64,000 bases of DNA, taken from Paenibacillus phytorum (GTDB lineage: Bacteria; Bacillota; Bacilli; Paenibacillales; NBRC-103111). Under the pieces are notes generated by a model. The model searched no databases and was not told the DNA's origin. It saw nothing but the letters and a program-made list of their open reading frames with translations. Made by a program: the position numbers and the translations under genes. Shown in pieces: positions 1 to 9,378 of the stretch. The stretch spans positions 1-64,000 of the forward strand of contig NZ_WHOA01000037.1 in the NCBI RefSeq assembly GCF_013141715.1, in the 5' to 3' direction. Within the stretch, counting starts at the first letter, position 1. Every line of letters starts with the position of its first letter.

Positions 1-112
1 AATTGTTGTATAAAATACAAAATTGGTAGTAACTCATTGGATAATTACAACAGTACCTCCACAGGGTACCGGATCTCGCCAAGCTTAAAGTGACCATCCG
101 CTCCTAAGCAAT
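1..112. other. Non-coding left edge
   Basis: This stretch follows the stop codon of the last permease gene of the first sugar operon, which reads leftward. I see no ORF, no clear rho-independent terminator and no recognisable RNA here. The operon terminator or further downstream genes may lie beyond the window. Confidence 0.5.
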
Positions 113-925
113 CTACCCCTTAATCCCCGTACCCGCGATTCCACCGACAATGTAGCGCTGCGCGAAGAAGAACACGGCCAACGGCGGAATGGAGATCAAA
201 CAGGTTATAGCCATAATGGACTGCATATCGACGCCAAACATCCCTTTGAACTGCGACAATCCGAGCGTCAGTGTATATTTCGACTGATCATTGAGGAAAA
301 TTAGCGGTCCCAGATAATCGTTCCAACAGCTCATAATCTGAAACACGCCGACTAAGATGAGCGATGGTCCCATGAGCGGAACAATGATCCGCACAAGAAT
401 AGCAAATTTGTTTGCCCCATCGATCGTTGCTGCCTCATCTAACTCGCGAGGAAGCGTAAGAATGAACTGTCTCAGCAAGAAGATATAATAAGCAGAACCG
501 AACCACGACGGAACAATAAGCGGTTTGAGCGTATTAATCCAGCCGAGGTAGTTAAACTCCATATACTGCGGGATCATGGTGACTTCCCAAGGGATCATCA
601 TCGTAGCAAGTACAATCAGAAACAGCAGATCGCGCCCTTTAAATTGGAATCTCGCAAACCCGTAGGCTACGAGCGTACAAGATATTAGTTGGCCGAGCGT
701 TGACATCAACGTCACGATGACGGTATTTTTCAGGAATAAGTTAAAAGGCTGAATCGTCCACGCATCGGCGAAATTACTGAATTTCCAAACCGAAGGAATC
801 CATTTTGGTGGGAAAAGGTACAGCTCCGCTGGCGATTTCACCGCCGTCGTCACCGCCCAGAACAGCGGAGCGACGAACAGCAGCGAGCAGATAATCAGCA
901 TCATATATACGATTATCCGTTTCAT
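113..925 (-). CDS. Carbohydrate ABC transporter permease, MalG/UgpE type
   Basis: Inner-membrane permease of a CUT1 sugar importer, 270 residues, the usual length for the MalG-like partner. It has a TM segment at about residues 8-28, five further hydrophobic segments, and the EAA loop (DEAATIDGANKF, near residue 163) that contacts the ATPase. An RBS (GGAGG) precedes the ATG, which overlaps the upstream permease stop by 4 bp (ATGA), so the two permeases are translationally coupled. No ATPase gene is nearby; such importers in Bacillales commonly share an MsmX/UgpC-type ATPase encoded elsewhere (known for the family, not seen here). The substrate is unknown; the neighbouring GH63-like enzyme suggests an oligosaccharide. 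Confidence 0.93.
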   Translation of the reverse strand: MKRIIVYMMLIICSLLFVAPLFWAVTTAVKSPAELYLFPPKWIPSVWKFSNFADAWTIQPFNLFLKNTVIVTLMSTLGQLISCTLVAYGFARFQFKGRDLLFLIVLATMMIPWEVTMIPQYMEFNYLGWINTLKPLIVPSWFGSAYYIFLLRQFILTLPRELDEAATIDGANKFAILVRIIVPLMGPSLILVGVFQIMSCWNDYLGPLIFLNDQSKYTLTLGLSQFKGMFGVDMQSIMAITCLISIPPLAVFFFAQRYIVGGIAGTGIKG

Positions 926-1917
926 GCAGACCGCCTCCTTCCGCCGGATTTCACTTTCTTCTGTGACTTCTGCTTCATTTCGCCTTCATAGAACACCCAA
1001 GCCTCTGACGACTTGAATACAAGGAATGTCAGACTGAGCACAATAAGGAACATGAACCATGCGTTTGCTGCGGAATAACCCATTTTAAAAAACTTAAATG
1101 CATTCTCGTACATATACATCGCGTAGAAATACGTTGATTTCATCGGACCGCCTCCAGTGAGCAGAAGCGCGAGGGTCAACTGTTGGAACGCCGCGATAAT
1201 GGACGTAATCAGATTGAATATAATTGTCGGGCTGAGCATCGGAATCGTAACGCTGAAGAATTGTCTGAGCTTACCCGCACCATCTATGGAAGCGGATTCG
1301 TATAGATCCTTCGGTATCCCCTTGAGCCCTGCGAGAAAAATGAGCATCATCGAGCCTTGTCCCCATAGGCTTGCAACGACCATCGCAACAAGAGACCATT
1401 GTTTATCATTCAACCAGTTCGGACCCTGCACACCGAAGATCGACAGAAAATAATTTAGAATGCCGTAATCTCCGCTGTACACCCAGGACCAGATCATAGC
1501 TAGCGCCACGCCCGAGATCACAGAGGGCAGGTAGAACGCGGTTCGAAAAATCGCGCTGCCGCGAATTTTCTGATTAAGCAGAATCGCTAGTCCAAGCGCT
1601 ACCGCTATATTGAGCGGAACAAATAGCGCTGCGAACTTGATTGTCACGCCGAACGACTTCCAGAACAGCGGATCTTTCGTAAACATATCCACATAATTGC
1701 CTAAACCGATAAAGCGCACTTTACCTACAATCGGCCAATCAAAAAACGAAATAATAAGCGAGAATAACAACGGCCCTAAAGTGAACACTAGGAATCCGAA
1801 GATCCATGGGAAAATGAAGAGGTAGGGAGTTACCCCACCCCAACTTCGTTTCCTTCTAGGCTTGAGGTTGGCCATTGGTTTCCCTGCGTTTGCTTGATGC
1901 GGGTAGGTCTGAGCCAT
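922..1917 (-). CDS. Carbohydrate ABC transporter permease, MalF/UgpA type
   Basis: First permease of the CUT1 importer, 331 residues. A basic N-terminus (PRRKRSW) is followed by six predicted TM segments, with the EAA loop near residue 208 (YESASIDGAGKL). It lies 27 bp downstream of the solute-binding protein gene and overlaps the second permease by 4 bp. The chosen ATG has AGGGAG almost touching it; a second in-frame ATG 14 codons later (1875) is possible, so the N-terminus is uncertain by a few residues. It works with the neighbouring permease and lipoprotein in sugar uptake; specificity cannot be read from sequence. Confidence 0.92.
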   Translation of the reverse strand: MAQTYPHQANAGKPMANLKPRRKRSWGGVTPYLFIFPWIFGFLVFTLGPLLFSLIISFFDWPIVGKVRFIGLGNYVDMFTKDPLFWKSFGVTIKFAALFVPLNIAVALGLAILLNQKIRGSAIFRTAFYLPSVISGVALAMIWSWVYSGDYGILNYFLSIFGVQGPNWLNDKQWSLVAMVVASLWGQGSMMLIFLAGLKGIPKDLYESASIDGAGKLRQFFSVTIPMLSPTIIFNLITSIIAAFQQLTLALLLTGGGPMKSTYFYAMYMYENAFKFFKMGYSAANAWFMFLIVLSLTFLVFKSSEAWVFYEGEMKQKSQKKVKSGGRRRSA

Positions 1918-1944
1918 CTCCCTAACCTTCTTTCTGTAGAAATG

Positions 1945-3225
1945 TTATTTCAAATAACGCTCACTGTCTTTGACAGCTTGATCCAGCGATTCCTGTGCAT
2001 TACTGCCAAGTACGGTTGCTTCTACGGCCGAAGATAGCTGACGATTCACTTCATTCCACTTCGCATTGAGCAGGAATGCCGGCGAATTGTCGGAGCGCTG
2101 CAGCATCGTGTAAAACGGCTTGTACAGAGGATCTTGATCTTTCTTAAGCTCGTTTACGACGCTTACTCTGACCGGCAAATCCGCTACACGCATCTTGATC
2201 GCTTCATTGGAAACATAATATTTGATAAACTCCCAAGCGAGATCCTTCTGTTTCGAATCCTTCGCAATAGATAGGGCAGACTCAGCAATCACGCCTTTGA
2301 CTGGTTTGCCTGGAAACGCAGGCATCTCCACAGTCCCTACATCAATTCCTGCTTCCTTGAACGATTCCAGCGGCCAAATACCGCTTTCCCACATGGCGAT
2401 TTTGCTGCCTTTGAAGATATCCTCACCGCTTTGCTGTCCTTTGCCTCCAGCCAGCACGGCCGAACCGTTTTTGACCATATCCCCAAACATTTGAATGGCT
2501 GCGGCTGTTGCTTTGCTATTCATGAAACCGTTGATGGTTTTGCCGTCATTAGAGATAAAGGAACCGCCGTTACTCCATACAAATCCTTGCAGATCGTACG
2601 TATCGTTCTCTGCTCGAACACCGAAACCGTACTGTTTCTTGGCTTTATCCGTCAGCTTCTTGGAGATATCCTGGAAATCATCCCATGTCCAGCCGTCCTT
2701 CGGATAAGGAACCTTGGCATCATCAAACATCTTCTTGTTGTAATACACGACACGAGTCGTGAAGCCAGCTGGAATTCCATAGAGCTTGTTCTCGATCGTC
2801 GCGTAATTGAACAACCCTTTGTAGAAATCATCCTTTTTCAAGTCCTTGTCCCCGTCAGCGTAGCTGCCGAGCGGCTCAAGTGATTGATGATACGTTGGAA
2901 AATCCCACATATACATGACATCCGGAGGATTCGTAGCACCGAAACCCGCAGCTAGCTTCTGGTCGAAACCGTCAGCGTACGCTTCTACCTGGACCTTCGT
3001 TCCCGGATGGTTCGCTTCGAACTTCTTCGCGATATCCTGCTCGATCTTCAGCGCATCCCCGGTATCCCATGTAGCGAATCGAAGCGTTTTCTCTTTGGCA
3101 GCATCGTTACCGTTAGCCGGTTGTGTCGCCTTGCTAGTCGTACCTTCGTTAGTACTGCTGCATGCTGTAAGCGCAGTCATTGCCATTGCAGTCGTAAGAA
3201 CAATGAGTGAAAGTTTCTTGATCAT
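1945..3225 (-). CDS. Extracellular solute-binding lipoprotein of sugar ABC importer
   Basis: Family 1 (CUT1) substrate-binding protein, about 426 residues. The start was moved from the longest ORF to the ATG at 3225, which has an AGGGGAG RBS and opens directly into a lipoprotein signal (MIKKLSLIVL) with lipobox LTAC and Cys22 as the lipidated residue. A Ser/Thr-rich linker precedes the periplasmic-binding-fold body. It captures the sugar outside the membrane and delivers it to the two downstream permeases. It is separated from the upstream response regulator gene by a 15-bp-stem hairpin, which may adjust its expression relative to the regulators. Confidence 0.93.
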   Translation of the reverse strand: MIKKLSLIVLTTAMAMTALTACSSTNEGTTSKATQPANGNDAAKEKTLRFATWDTGDALKIEQDIAKKFEANHPGTKVQVEAYADGFDQKLAAGFGATNPPDVMYMWDFPTYHQSLEPLGSYADGDKDLKKDDFYKGLFNYATIENKLYGIPAGFTTRVVYYNKKMFDDAKVPYPKDGWTWDDFQDISKKLTDKAKKQYGFGVRAENDTYDLQGFVWSNGGSFISNDGKTINGFMNSKATAAAIQMFGDMVKNGSAVLAGGKGQQSGEDIFKGSKIAMWESGIWPLESFKEAGIDVGTVEMPAFPGKPVKGVIAESALSIAKDSKQKDLAWEFIKYYVSNEAIKMRVADLPVRVSVVNELKKDQDPLYKPFYTMLQRSDNSPAFLLNAKWNEVNRQLSSAVEATVLGSNAQESLDQAVKDSERYLK

Positions 3226-3263
3226 TCTGTCAGCTCCCCTATCAGTGAATGAGTAGATAATAA

Positions 3264-3303
3264 TTGAACCGCTTTCATCATAACTAAAATGAAAGCGGTT
3301 CAA
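3264..3303 (-). terminator. Strong intercistronic hairpin between regulator and lipoprotein genes
   Basis: Perfect 15-bp inverted repeat (3264-3278 with 3289-3303, arms starting TTGAACCGC) and a 10-nt loop, lying between the response regulator stop and the lipoprotein start. On the minus strand only ATTATTATC follows, not a clean T-run, so it may be a partial terminator or an mRNA-stabilising hairpin at the 5' end of the transporter message. The arm resembles a catabolite-response element but lacks its full spacing. Confidence 0.55.
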
Positions 3304-3343
3304 AACCGATAACTATTCGAATGTTTGTGCGTTTTTGTTCGAT

Positions 3344-4567
3344 TCACTGAGGTGGGTGTCCATTTGTTCGGAGGGTGCCGTCCTTATGTTCGGCGCGGTA
3401 CTGACTTGGCGTTTGACCTGTGCAGCGCTTGAACCATTTGCTGAAATATTTGCTGTCTCCAAGCCCCGTGCGTTCAGCAATATCCTGCATCGTCAGCGGC
3501 GTATCCTTTAATAATCCGTAGGCCAGCTTGAGCTTTCGTTTGTATTGAAAAGCCACAAAGCTGTCTCCCAGCGTTTTCTTGAAAATAATAGAGAAGTGGC
3601 TTCGGCTGAGACCAACCTGTCCAGCCACATCGCTGACAGACCATTCCGCCGCCGGATTGTCATGCAGAAGCTTAACCGCTTTCCAGATCGGCTCCGGCCA
3701 ATCTGTGGCCGTTACGCCATAGGCTTTCTCCAATTCTGCTGCTTTATGCAGGATTAACAACGCTTCAAGACGTTCCTCCGTGCTTGTGAGCGGCCCTCTT
3801 TTGACCCATTGCAGCTTCGCATTCTCGCTCTTTCTCTCCACAAGCAAGCTTTCCGCAGCATTCAGAAGCGATTCTGGCACTATATAGTAGCAGCGCTCAT
3901 CCCCATAAGGAATGACTGCCCCTTCACATAGCTGACGATCTTCCTCTAGCACTTCCTTTAACAGATCAAGCCATGACGCCTCACACCCGGAAGTCTTGAT
4001 TAGATAGATGTAAACGGGCTCACCTTGGAAAGACCACACCTCGCGGGTACGTTTCTCCATCTCCCCAATAAGTTTGTCATTATGGCCATTCAGCCAAGCG
4101 TAAAGCAGGGTACGCAGCCGCTCATCTTCGTCTTCACTGCCAGCTGCTTGGGCATCTGCTGGTGCTGAAGGAACGATTGCAAGCTCATGTTGAAACTTCG
4201 CCAGCATGCCTTCCAGTTCTTCATCCTCGAAAGCGGTTTTGAGCAAATAGCCGGCTGCTCCCAGCTTCATGCCCTGTTGGGCGTACTCGAAATCTCGGTG
4301 GCAGCTGAGCAGAATGATTTTCGTATCGGGAGCTGCTTCCTTGACTCGGCGTGACAATTCAATGCCATCCATTTCGGGCATAACAATGTCGGTAATGACT
4401 ACTTGAGGCCGATGCTCAAGGAAAGCATCCCAAGCTTTGCGGCCATTCGGGGCGTCCGCCACCACTTCCATCCCATATTTATCCCAAGGAACCGTGGAAC
4501 GAAGTCCTTTACGGACGATGCTCTCGTCATCTGCGATGATTACCTTAATGGTCTTGATTGTTTCCAT
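3344..4567 (-). CDS. AraC-type two-component response regulator (YesN family)
   Basis: Response regulator of about 407 residues: receiver domain at residues 8-125 with acidic pair D13/D14 and phospho-acceptor D60 (in VITDIVMPEMDG), a variable middle, and a C-terminal double helix-turn-helix AraC domain over the last 100 residues (motif WSVSDVAGQVGLSRSHFS). The start was placed at 4567 because of the AAGGAGGAG RBS; this overlaps the 3' end of the kinase gene by 23 bp, indicating coupling. It probably activates the downstream lipoprotein-permease genes when phosphorylated by the adjacent YesM-type kinase, the standard arrangement in Paenibacillus sugar loci. Confidence 0.93.
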   Translation of the reverse strand: METIKTIKVIIADDESIVRKGLRSTVPWDKYGMEVVADAPNGRKAWDAFLEHRPQVVITDIVMPEMDGIELSRRVKEAAPDTKIILLSCHRDFEYAQQGMKLGAAGYLLKTAFEDEELEGMLAKFQHELAIVPSAPADAQAAGSEDEDERLRTLLYAWLNGHNDKLIGEMEKRTREVWSFQGEPVYIYLIKTSGCEASWLDLLKEVLEEDRQLCEGAVIPYGDERCYYIVPESLLNAAESLLVERKSENAKLQWVKRGPLTSTEERLEALLILHKAAELEKAYGVTATDWPEPIWKAVKLLHDNPAAEWSVSDVAGQVGLSRSHFSIIFKKTLGDSFVAFQYKRKLKLAYGLLKDTPLTMQDIAERTGLGDSKYFSKWFKRCTGQTPSQYRAEHKDGTLRTNGHPPQ

Positions 4568-6281
4568 GCGGACTCTCCTCCTTCTTAGGCCATTCCATGA
4601 TGATCGTTGTCCCTTCACCCTTGATGGATTGCACCTTTAACCCATATTGCAGTCCAAAATGCAGTTTGAATTTCTGATCGGCATTTTGCACACCCAAGCC
4701 TCCCCTGCCCTTACGCTTCGTATCGCTTGGCCGAAGCAGACGCTTCAGCTTATCCGCTGAAATACCCACTCCATTATCGGACAGTGTAAGCAGCAAATGA
4801 TTGCCTTCTTCCTGAACGGTTAAGCGGATCACTCCCTTGCCATCCTCGAAGCCGTGGAAGAAAATATTCTCGAACAACGGCTGCAGTGTCATGCGGGGAA
4901 TCAGATAACGCTTGAGCAATTCATCGCATGCCAGTTCATACTCGAATACGGGGCCATAACGGACCTCTTGGATTTTCAGAAAATGCTCAATCATCCGCAG
5001 CTCTCGACCAAGCGGTATCAGCTCCTGTGTGATATCCAGATTGCCTTCGAGTACCATCGTGAGATGGTACAGCATTTGGCGGATATCCTCCGCTCCCTGA
5101 AGCCTGGCTTTCCATTGAATGGAGTTAAGGGTATTGAAGAGCAGATGCGGGTTGATCTGATAATGAAAAGCCTTCAGCTCCGCTTCCTTCTTGAGCCGCT
5201 CGCTCCGTTCAACCTCGCCAATCAAAGTCTGTATGCCGCCCACCATATTGTTAAAGCTCGTATCCAAAATACCCAGCTCATCCTTGGCTTCGACCTGAGT
5301 CCTCGTATGCAGCTTACCGAAGCTGACCTTCTGCATCGCATCCTTAAGACGGCGAATCCGTGCGGTGAATCGGGAGGAGAATAAATACGCAAGCCCAAAA
5401 GCCAGAAGACATGAAGCTACAGCAACCATAATCGTATTCGATCTTATAATGCTGGAGGAGCGATAGAACGACTGGGAGGGCAGCCTCGCCTCGATCGTCC
5501 AATGATTAGCTGCAAGTGTTTTGTTCCAGACAATATCACTGGTTTGTGAAGTGAAGGCAGTTGCTGTCTCATATATAATTCGTCCCTGTGGATTTGCTAT
5601 TCTTAGATGAGCCTTCGTATCGTTCTCGAATAATTTGAACATATGAAGCAGATCTTCCGCATTCTCCTCTATAAGAATCTTGCTGCCCCGCAGCGCGCCG
5701 TAAGGATTATTAATCGGGACAGCTAAGCCCAGCACAGGCATCCCGGAATCTTCGGTTTCCTTCATCCCATGATTCTGAGAATAGAATCCCAGCCAGTACT
5801 TCCCCTCATTTGCATCCGACATGGATTGCCAAGCCGGAATACGGCTGAGCTTCGACACATCGAGATTATTTTCTCCATAATAGTAGCCAGAACTGGTAAT
5901 AATGTAGATGCCTGTCGTTCGGTCGGTTTTAAGCGCTTTCAGAAGAACTTCAAAATCATTCTTATCCATAATCTCTTTATAAGTTGTCGGAACCTGGTTC
6001 CCTAGATCGACCCTTGCAGGATCAAGTAAATAGGAATAAACCGTCTCCGTCGTCTGATTCATCCGATTCAAGTACGAACTCATCTGCTGCTCCAATTGCG
6101 CCACAGTATTCTCCCCATATTTGCCAAACTGTGAATTAATGACCTTCGCGGACTGGTAATATGACAAGGCCCCAAGCGATAGCAGCGGAATAATCGTCAC
6201 AATGAGAAAACAGAAGAGCAGCTTCGTGCGAATGCTCCGATAAGAGCCAGACAAAAGGCGGATGTTGAGTCGCTTAAGCAA
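4545..6281 (-). CDS. Sensor histidine kinase, YesM/LytS-like family
   Basis: Membrane sensor kinase of 578 residues. TM1 is at about 20-42, an extracellular sensing domain follows to about 280, then TM2 (about 282-302), a HAMP linker, the His_kinase motif with FHYQINPHLLFNTLNSIQW (phospho-acceptor His in this block), and a HATPase domain with the N box and DNGVGI. It likely senses a sugar or sugar-loaded binding protein outside the cell and phosphorylates the overlapping AraC-type regulator. It opens the operon; the terminator at 6451-6488 separates it from the upstream glycosidase gene. Confidence 0.93.
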   Translation of the reverse strand: MLKRLNIRLLSGSYRSIRTKLLFCFLIVTIIPLLSLGALSYYQSAKVINSQFGKYGENTVAQLEQQMSSYLNRMNQTTETVYSYLLDPARVDLGNQVPTTYKEIMDKNDFEVLLKALKTDRTTGIYIITSSGYYYGENNLDVSKLSRIPAWQSMSDANEGKYWLGFYSQNHGMKETEDSGMPVLGLAVPINNPYGALRGSKILIEENAEDLLHMFKLFENDTKAHLRIANPQGRIIYETATAFTSQTSDIVWNKTLAANHWTIEARLPSQSFYRSSSIIRSNTIMVAVASCLLAFGLAYLFSSRFTARIRRLKDAMQKVSFGKLHTRTQVEAKDELGILDTSFNNMVGGIQTLIGEVERSERLKKEAELKAFHYQINPHLLFNTLNSIQWKARLQGAEDIRQMLYHLTMVLEGNLDITQELIPLGRELRMIEHFLKIQEVRYGPVFEYELACDELLKRYLIPRMTLQPLFENIFFHGFEDGKGVIRLTVQEEGNHLLLTLSDNGVGISADKLKRLLRPSDTKRKGRGGLGVQNADQKFKLHFGLQYGLKVQSIKGEGTTIIMEWPKKEESPHGNNQDH

Positions 6282-6446
6282 ATAATCTTTGATAATCGCA
6301 CCCTCCCTCCAGCATTCTCTGTAAAATCATACACTTGAAGTGTAGCATGGAACACTTTCAGCGAACAATGTATCTTCCATCCATGAGAGATTCCGCTGAC
6401 GGCGATGGCTTCACATACCAAATTGAGATCCGATCCCCGAAACCGG

Positions 6447-6488
6447 AAAAGCACCTCCCCTCTGCTAATTTATAACAGGGAGAAGTGC
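6447..6488 (-). terminator. Rho-independent terminator after the GH63-like gene
   Basis: On the minus strand, GCACTTCTCCCTG pairs with CAGAGGGGAGGTGC around an AT-rich loop, then TTTTCC. It lies just beyond the stop of the glycosidase gene and should insulate it from the kinase-regulator operon. Confidence 0.75.
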
Positions 6489-6497
6489 AGGTTTTAT

Positions 6498-8204
6498 TTA
6501 GGTGGTTGAATATTCATGACCTAGAATCAAGAACACACTGGATGTCCATGTAAAGGCACGATCTCGCAAGCCTTGTCCCGTAATCGCGTCAAAATTCTCC
6601 GCCATTCCGCTGCGATCCAGCATGGTGCAGAATCGGCGCGCTACCTCTTCTGCCAATTCACGATCACCCGCTGCGGCCACTCCTTCCACGAGTAGCATGG
6701 TCGAAGGAGCCCAGATTGGGCCTCGCCAATAGCCGTCCGGATTATAGAAAGGACTATTCACGCTCTCTGTCGCCCAACCATTACTGGTTAAGAAACGATC
6801 TTCATCCCTTAGCCCCTTCAGCAAAGCTGTGCGGATCGGCTCCGGCAGACGTTTGCCTAGAAGAATGGGAACGAACAAGAGGAGACTGTCCCCTTCGGAT
6901 AACTCGTGCGTGCCGGAGCGGCAAGCCGTGAAGCGGCCATCCTTCCAGAAATGGGAAATCATCTTCTCAAGTGTGCCCTCAGCAAGCTGCCGCCATTCTT
7001 TCGCTTCTTCCGCATGCCCGAGCAGTCCCGCAATCTCAGCAAGCAGTTCTATTTGAAGAATGAGAAAGGCCGCTAAATCCGGGCTTTCTACCGGAATGCC
7101 ATTATTGAAGGCTGTACTGTTATCCCAGCCAGAGTCATTGCCGTGATTGTATTGCGGAATGCCATCTCCATCGCCGTCGCGATATCGGAACCACCATTTC
7201 GTCCATTTGGAGAGTGGTTCATAGACCTCTCGAAGTTGGGCATCCTTAATATAGTCCGTTCTGGCCATCATCCAGGAAAGCGTCCAACCGTGAATCGGCG
7301 GCTTGTTGCAGTTCCAGAGTTCATACTTATCATTGATGAAATCAGGAATCAAGCCACTCTCATCCTGGCGGTCAAAGAAAATCATAAATTGATCCCAAGC
7401 CAACTTCGGATCATGGCGAACAAGCGCCATTGCATTGAAGCAGTGATCCCAGCTCCAAATATTCGTCATCCAGTTCTTCGACATATACATCGCCGGCCTG
7501 GTCAGGCACCCCTCATCTGGAACGAGGCAGGACCACGTGATATAAGATGCAAGTTCCCGACTTTCATGCCAACGTTCTGGCAGAGGCAGGGTACGATATA
7601 GCCACAGGTTAAACTCTTCCTTCACTTGCTTCACAGCGTCATCGAAGGATTCCCAAGCAGCGCGCGGCTCCCATACGGTGCGGAATTCCTCTACAGCAAA
7701 CTCGGATACACCCGATTTGCGGTCAGGCAAGAAGTCTGCAATTACATAGGAGCTTTTAATTTTGTCCCATGGCACTTCCATCTTCAAGTCGCCAACCAGC
7801 GCTGTCAGCATGAATCGGCATTCATGGGTGAAGCTGTTCACTTCCCAGCTGCTGGAGTCTGCTTGATAGGCGTAATCGTAAGCAGCCGTGCGGAAGGTTA
7901 AGCGGATTCCACAGCCTTTCGTCCGAATCCGAAATGTTCGGTGATCGGAGATACAGATCTCAGCTGTTAAGCCTTCCGTCGATTCAAGCCGGATCAGCTC
8001 CGGGCAAGCTATTGCCTGGAATGACACGGAATGACCGCTTTCATCCAGCATATCAATATGGAACGCCTCGCCGAATTTATCGTCGCCGCCACGAACGGTG
8101 CGCAGATACAGACCTTGTTGTCTATCTTGGGCTTCAGGCAGAATCGAAATCGCTAGGAAGGATTCTCTCCGGCTGAAAGGTACAACGTTCAGATCAAAGT
8201 TCAT
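6498..8204 (-). CDS. GH63/MGH1-like glycoside hydrolase (intracellular)
   Basis: Protein of 568 residues with an N-terminal beta-sandwich region (about 1-200) and a C-terminal (alpha/alpha)6 barrel (about 205-568). Diagnostic blocks are NIWSWDHCFNAMAL (near 248), KPPIHGWTL (near 301), NDSGWDNST with an Asp at about 361, and a late YWRGPIWAPSTML block, all typical of the GH63 / mannosylglycerate-hydrolase-like group. There is no signal peptide, so it probably acts on an imported oligosaccharide. The start at 8204 was chosen for its AAAGGAG RBS rather than the longer ORF. The exact substrate (alpha-glucoside, mannosylglycerate or similar) cannot be decided. Confidence 0.85.
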   Translation of the reverse strand: MNFDLNVVPFSRRESFLAISILPEAQDRQQGLYLRTVRGGDDKFGEAFHIDMLDESGHSVSFQAIACPELIRLESTEGLTAEICISDHRTFRIRTKGCGIRLTFRTAAYDYAYQADSSSWEVNSFTHECRFMLTALVGDLKMEVPWDKIKSSYVIADFLPDRKSGVSEFAVEEFRTVWEPRAAWESFDDAVKQVKEEFNLWLYRTLPLPERWHESRELASYITWSCLVPDEGCLTRPAMYMSKNWMTNIWSWDHCFNAMALVRHDPKLAWDQFMIFFDRQDESGLIPDFINDKYELWNCNKPPIHGWTLSWMMARTDYIKDAQLREVYEPLSKWTKWWFRYRDGDGDGIPQYNHGNDSGWDNSTAFNNGIPVESPDLAAFLILQIELLAEIAGLLGHAEEAKEWRQLAEGTLEKMISHFWKDGRFTACRSGTHELSEGDSLLLFVPILLGKRLPEPIRTALLKGLRDEDRFLTSNGWATESVNSPFYNPDGYWRGPIWAPSTMLLVEGVAAAGDRELAEEVARRFCTMLDRSGMAENFDAITGQGLRDRAFTWTSSVFLILGHEYSTT

Positions 8205-8377
8205 GATTAATTCTCCTTTACAAGAGCAGTATGCGCTTTCATTGTACCGAATGGAGATCGGGGGAAGAACCGACAGTTGTTTGTGATGGGTAGGTAATTT
8301 GTTGCGTGTTGAGGGTTGCGAGGGGGTGAGGGGGAATTTCGTTCGTCGTGATTCGTCATATTGTTCGAAAAACGAAA

Positions 8378-8398
8378 AACCTCCCATCGTGGGAGGTT
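8378..8398 (-). terminator. Terminator of the DUF4386 operon
   Basis: Perfect inverted repeat AACCTCCCA-TCG-TGGGAGGTT followed on the minus strand by TTTTTCGTTTTTC, shortly after the DUF4386 stop codon. Confidence 0.85.
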
Positions 8399-8429
8399 AG
8401 TTTGTGAATATTGATTTAAGAATCGATAG

Positions 8430-9149
8430 CTATTGCCTTTGTTGAACCTTTACACCTTTAATCAGAAGCCAGAAAGCTAATGACAGCTCTCCAATCACAC
8501 CAGGTACGGCTACAATCAGTAGGAATATCGTTTTGTAGTCGGTGTAGTTGGGTAGAAGAAAATGTGCAATACTATCTATGACATATCCAGCAGATGCAAG
8601 GATCAAGAAGATCCCAATTATTTTTGGAATATAGCCTCCTGACTTGATGATTAAATAACCAACGACCACCAAATGAAATCCAAAGAATACTAATCCAATC
8701 AGCCATCCATTTTTAAATGCATCGATTAGAAACATCATCTGAGCGTGTAACTGATTAGTTGTGAATACCGTCAAGTATTCAGCACCACTTAGAAGAGGCA
8801 GAACGTTAAAAAAATTTGACAAGGCGACTCCAAAAATGGCGGTGTACACCAACCTAAAACATGCCGCGAGCATGGCAAGATTCTTATTAACTGGTTTGAG
8901 TAAAACATACAGTGCCCAAGCTACCAGCACATCAAGAATAAGCACGATGACAAAGCTAATTAATCCACTCCGAAATAACATCTCATTGGCTATAATGTTA
9001 CTAGCAGTTTTTGCTGCATCATCCGATATGATAAGACCCTCAAGAACAGAAAAATTAGAAAACATAGCAAGTATGGCCATAAGTAGAAGCCCGAACCCTG
9101 CGACTCTAGCATAATAAAGCGGTGAAGCTCCTGTGTTACGGTTTGTCAT
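8430..9149 (-). CDS. DUF4386 family membrane protein
   Basis: Polytopic membrane protein of 239 residues with six hydrophobic segments beginning at about residue 12; the family is found in many Firmicutes and has no assigned function. A clear RBS (AGGAGGGG) precedes the ATG. It is the third gene of a short operon behind a small membrane protein and an XRE-type regulator, and a terminator follows. Probably co-regulated by the XRE protein. Family assignment is by overall pattern (TSNIIANEMLFRSGLISF and AQMMFLIDAFKNGWLIG regions) and is not backed by a search. Confidence 0.78.
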   Translation of the reverse strand: MTNRNTGASPLYYARVAGFGLLLMAILAMFSNFSVLEGLIISDDAAKTASNIIANEMLFRSGLISFVIVLILDVLVAWALYVLLKPVNKNLAMLAACFRLVYTAIFGVALSNFFNVLPLLSGAEYLTVFTTNQLHAQMMFLIDAFKNGWLIGLVFFGFHLVVVGYLIIKSGGYIPKIIGIFLILASAGYVIDSIAHFLLPNYTDYKTIFLLIVAVPGVIGELSLAFWLLIKGVKVQQRQ

Positions 9150-9161
9150 TTCTAACCCCTC

Positions 9162-9377
9162 CTAATTTTCCTCAAAAGAGAACACTTCTTCCAACGTTAA
9201 GCCGAAGACGCGAGCAATACGAAAAGCCAATTCCAGGGAAGGGGAGTAATTTCCTTTCTCAATTGCAACAATAGTCTGTCGTGTCACCCCTGCTTTATCC
9301 GCTAATTGTTGTTGGGTCATTTCATCATGATTAAAGCGTAAAGTTCGAATCTTGTTGCTAATATGTGCTTTGCCCAT
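9162..9377 (-). CDS. Small XRE-family transcriptional regulator
   Basis: Compact DNA-binding protein of 71 residues made of one HTH_3 domain: MTQQQLADKAGVTRQTIVAIE forms helices 2-3, and the C-terminus ends in LTLEEVFSFEEN. This matches the short YozG/YvaO-like regulators that commonly sit beside small membrane proteins. The start was set at 9377 (RBS GAGAGGAG) rather than the longer ORF. It lies 1 bp from the upstream membrane-protein stop and 12 bp before DUF4386. The operon promoter carries two 15-bp direct repeats that are the obvious candidate binding sites. Confidence 0.9.
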   Translation of the reverse strand: MGKAHISNKIRTLRFNHDEMTQQQLADKAGVTRQTIVAIEKGNYSPSLELAFRIARVFGLTLEEVFSFEEN

Positions 9378-9378
9378 C

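Noticed and set aside
1157..1453. Plus-strand ORF of 98 codons inside the permease gene
   Set aside because: Shadow of the well-supported minus-strand permease; no RBS and no protein-like pattern. Many other internal and opposite-strand ORFs across the window were dropped for the same reason.
3264..3303. Catabolite-response element (cre) in the hairpin arm
   Set aside because: TGAAAGCGGTTCA is one base short of the cre consensus spacing; no better cre site was found nearby.
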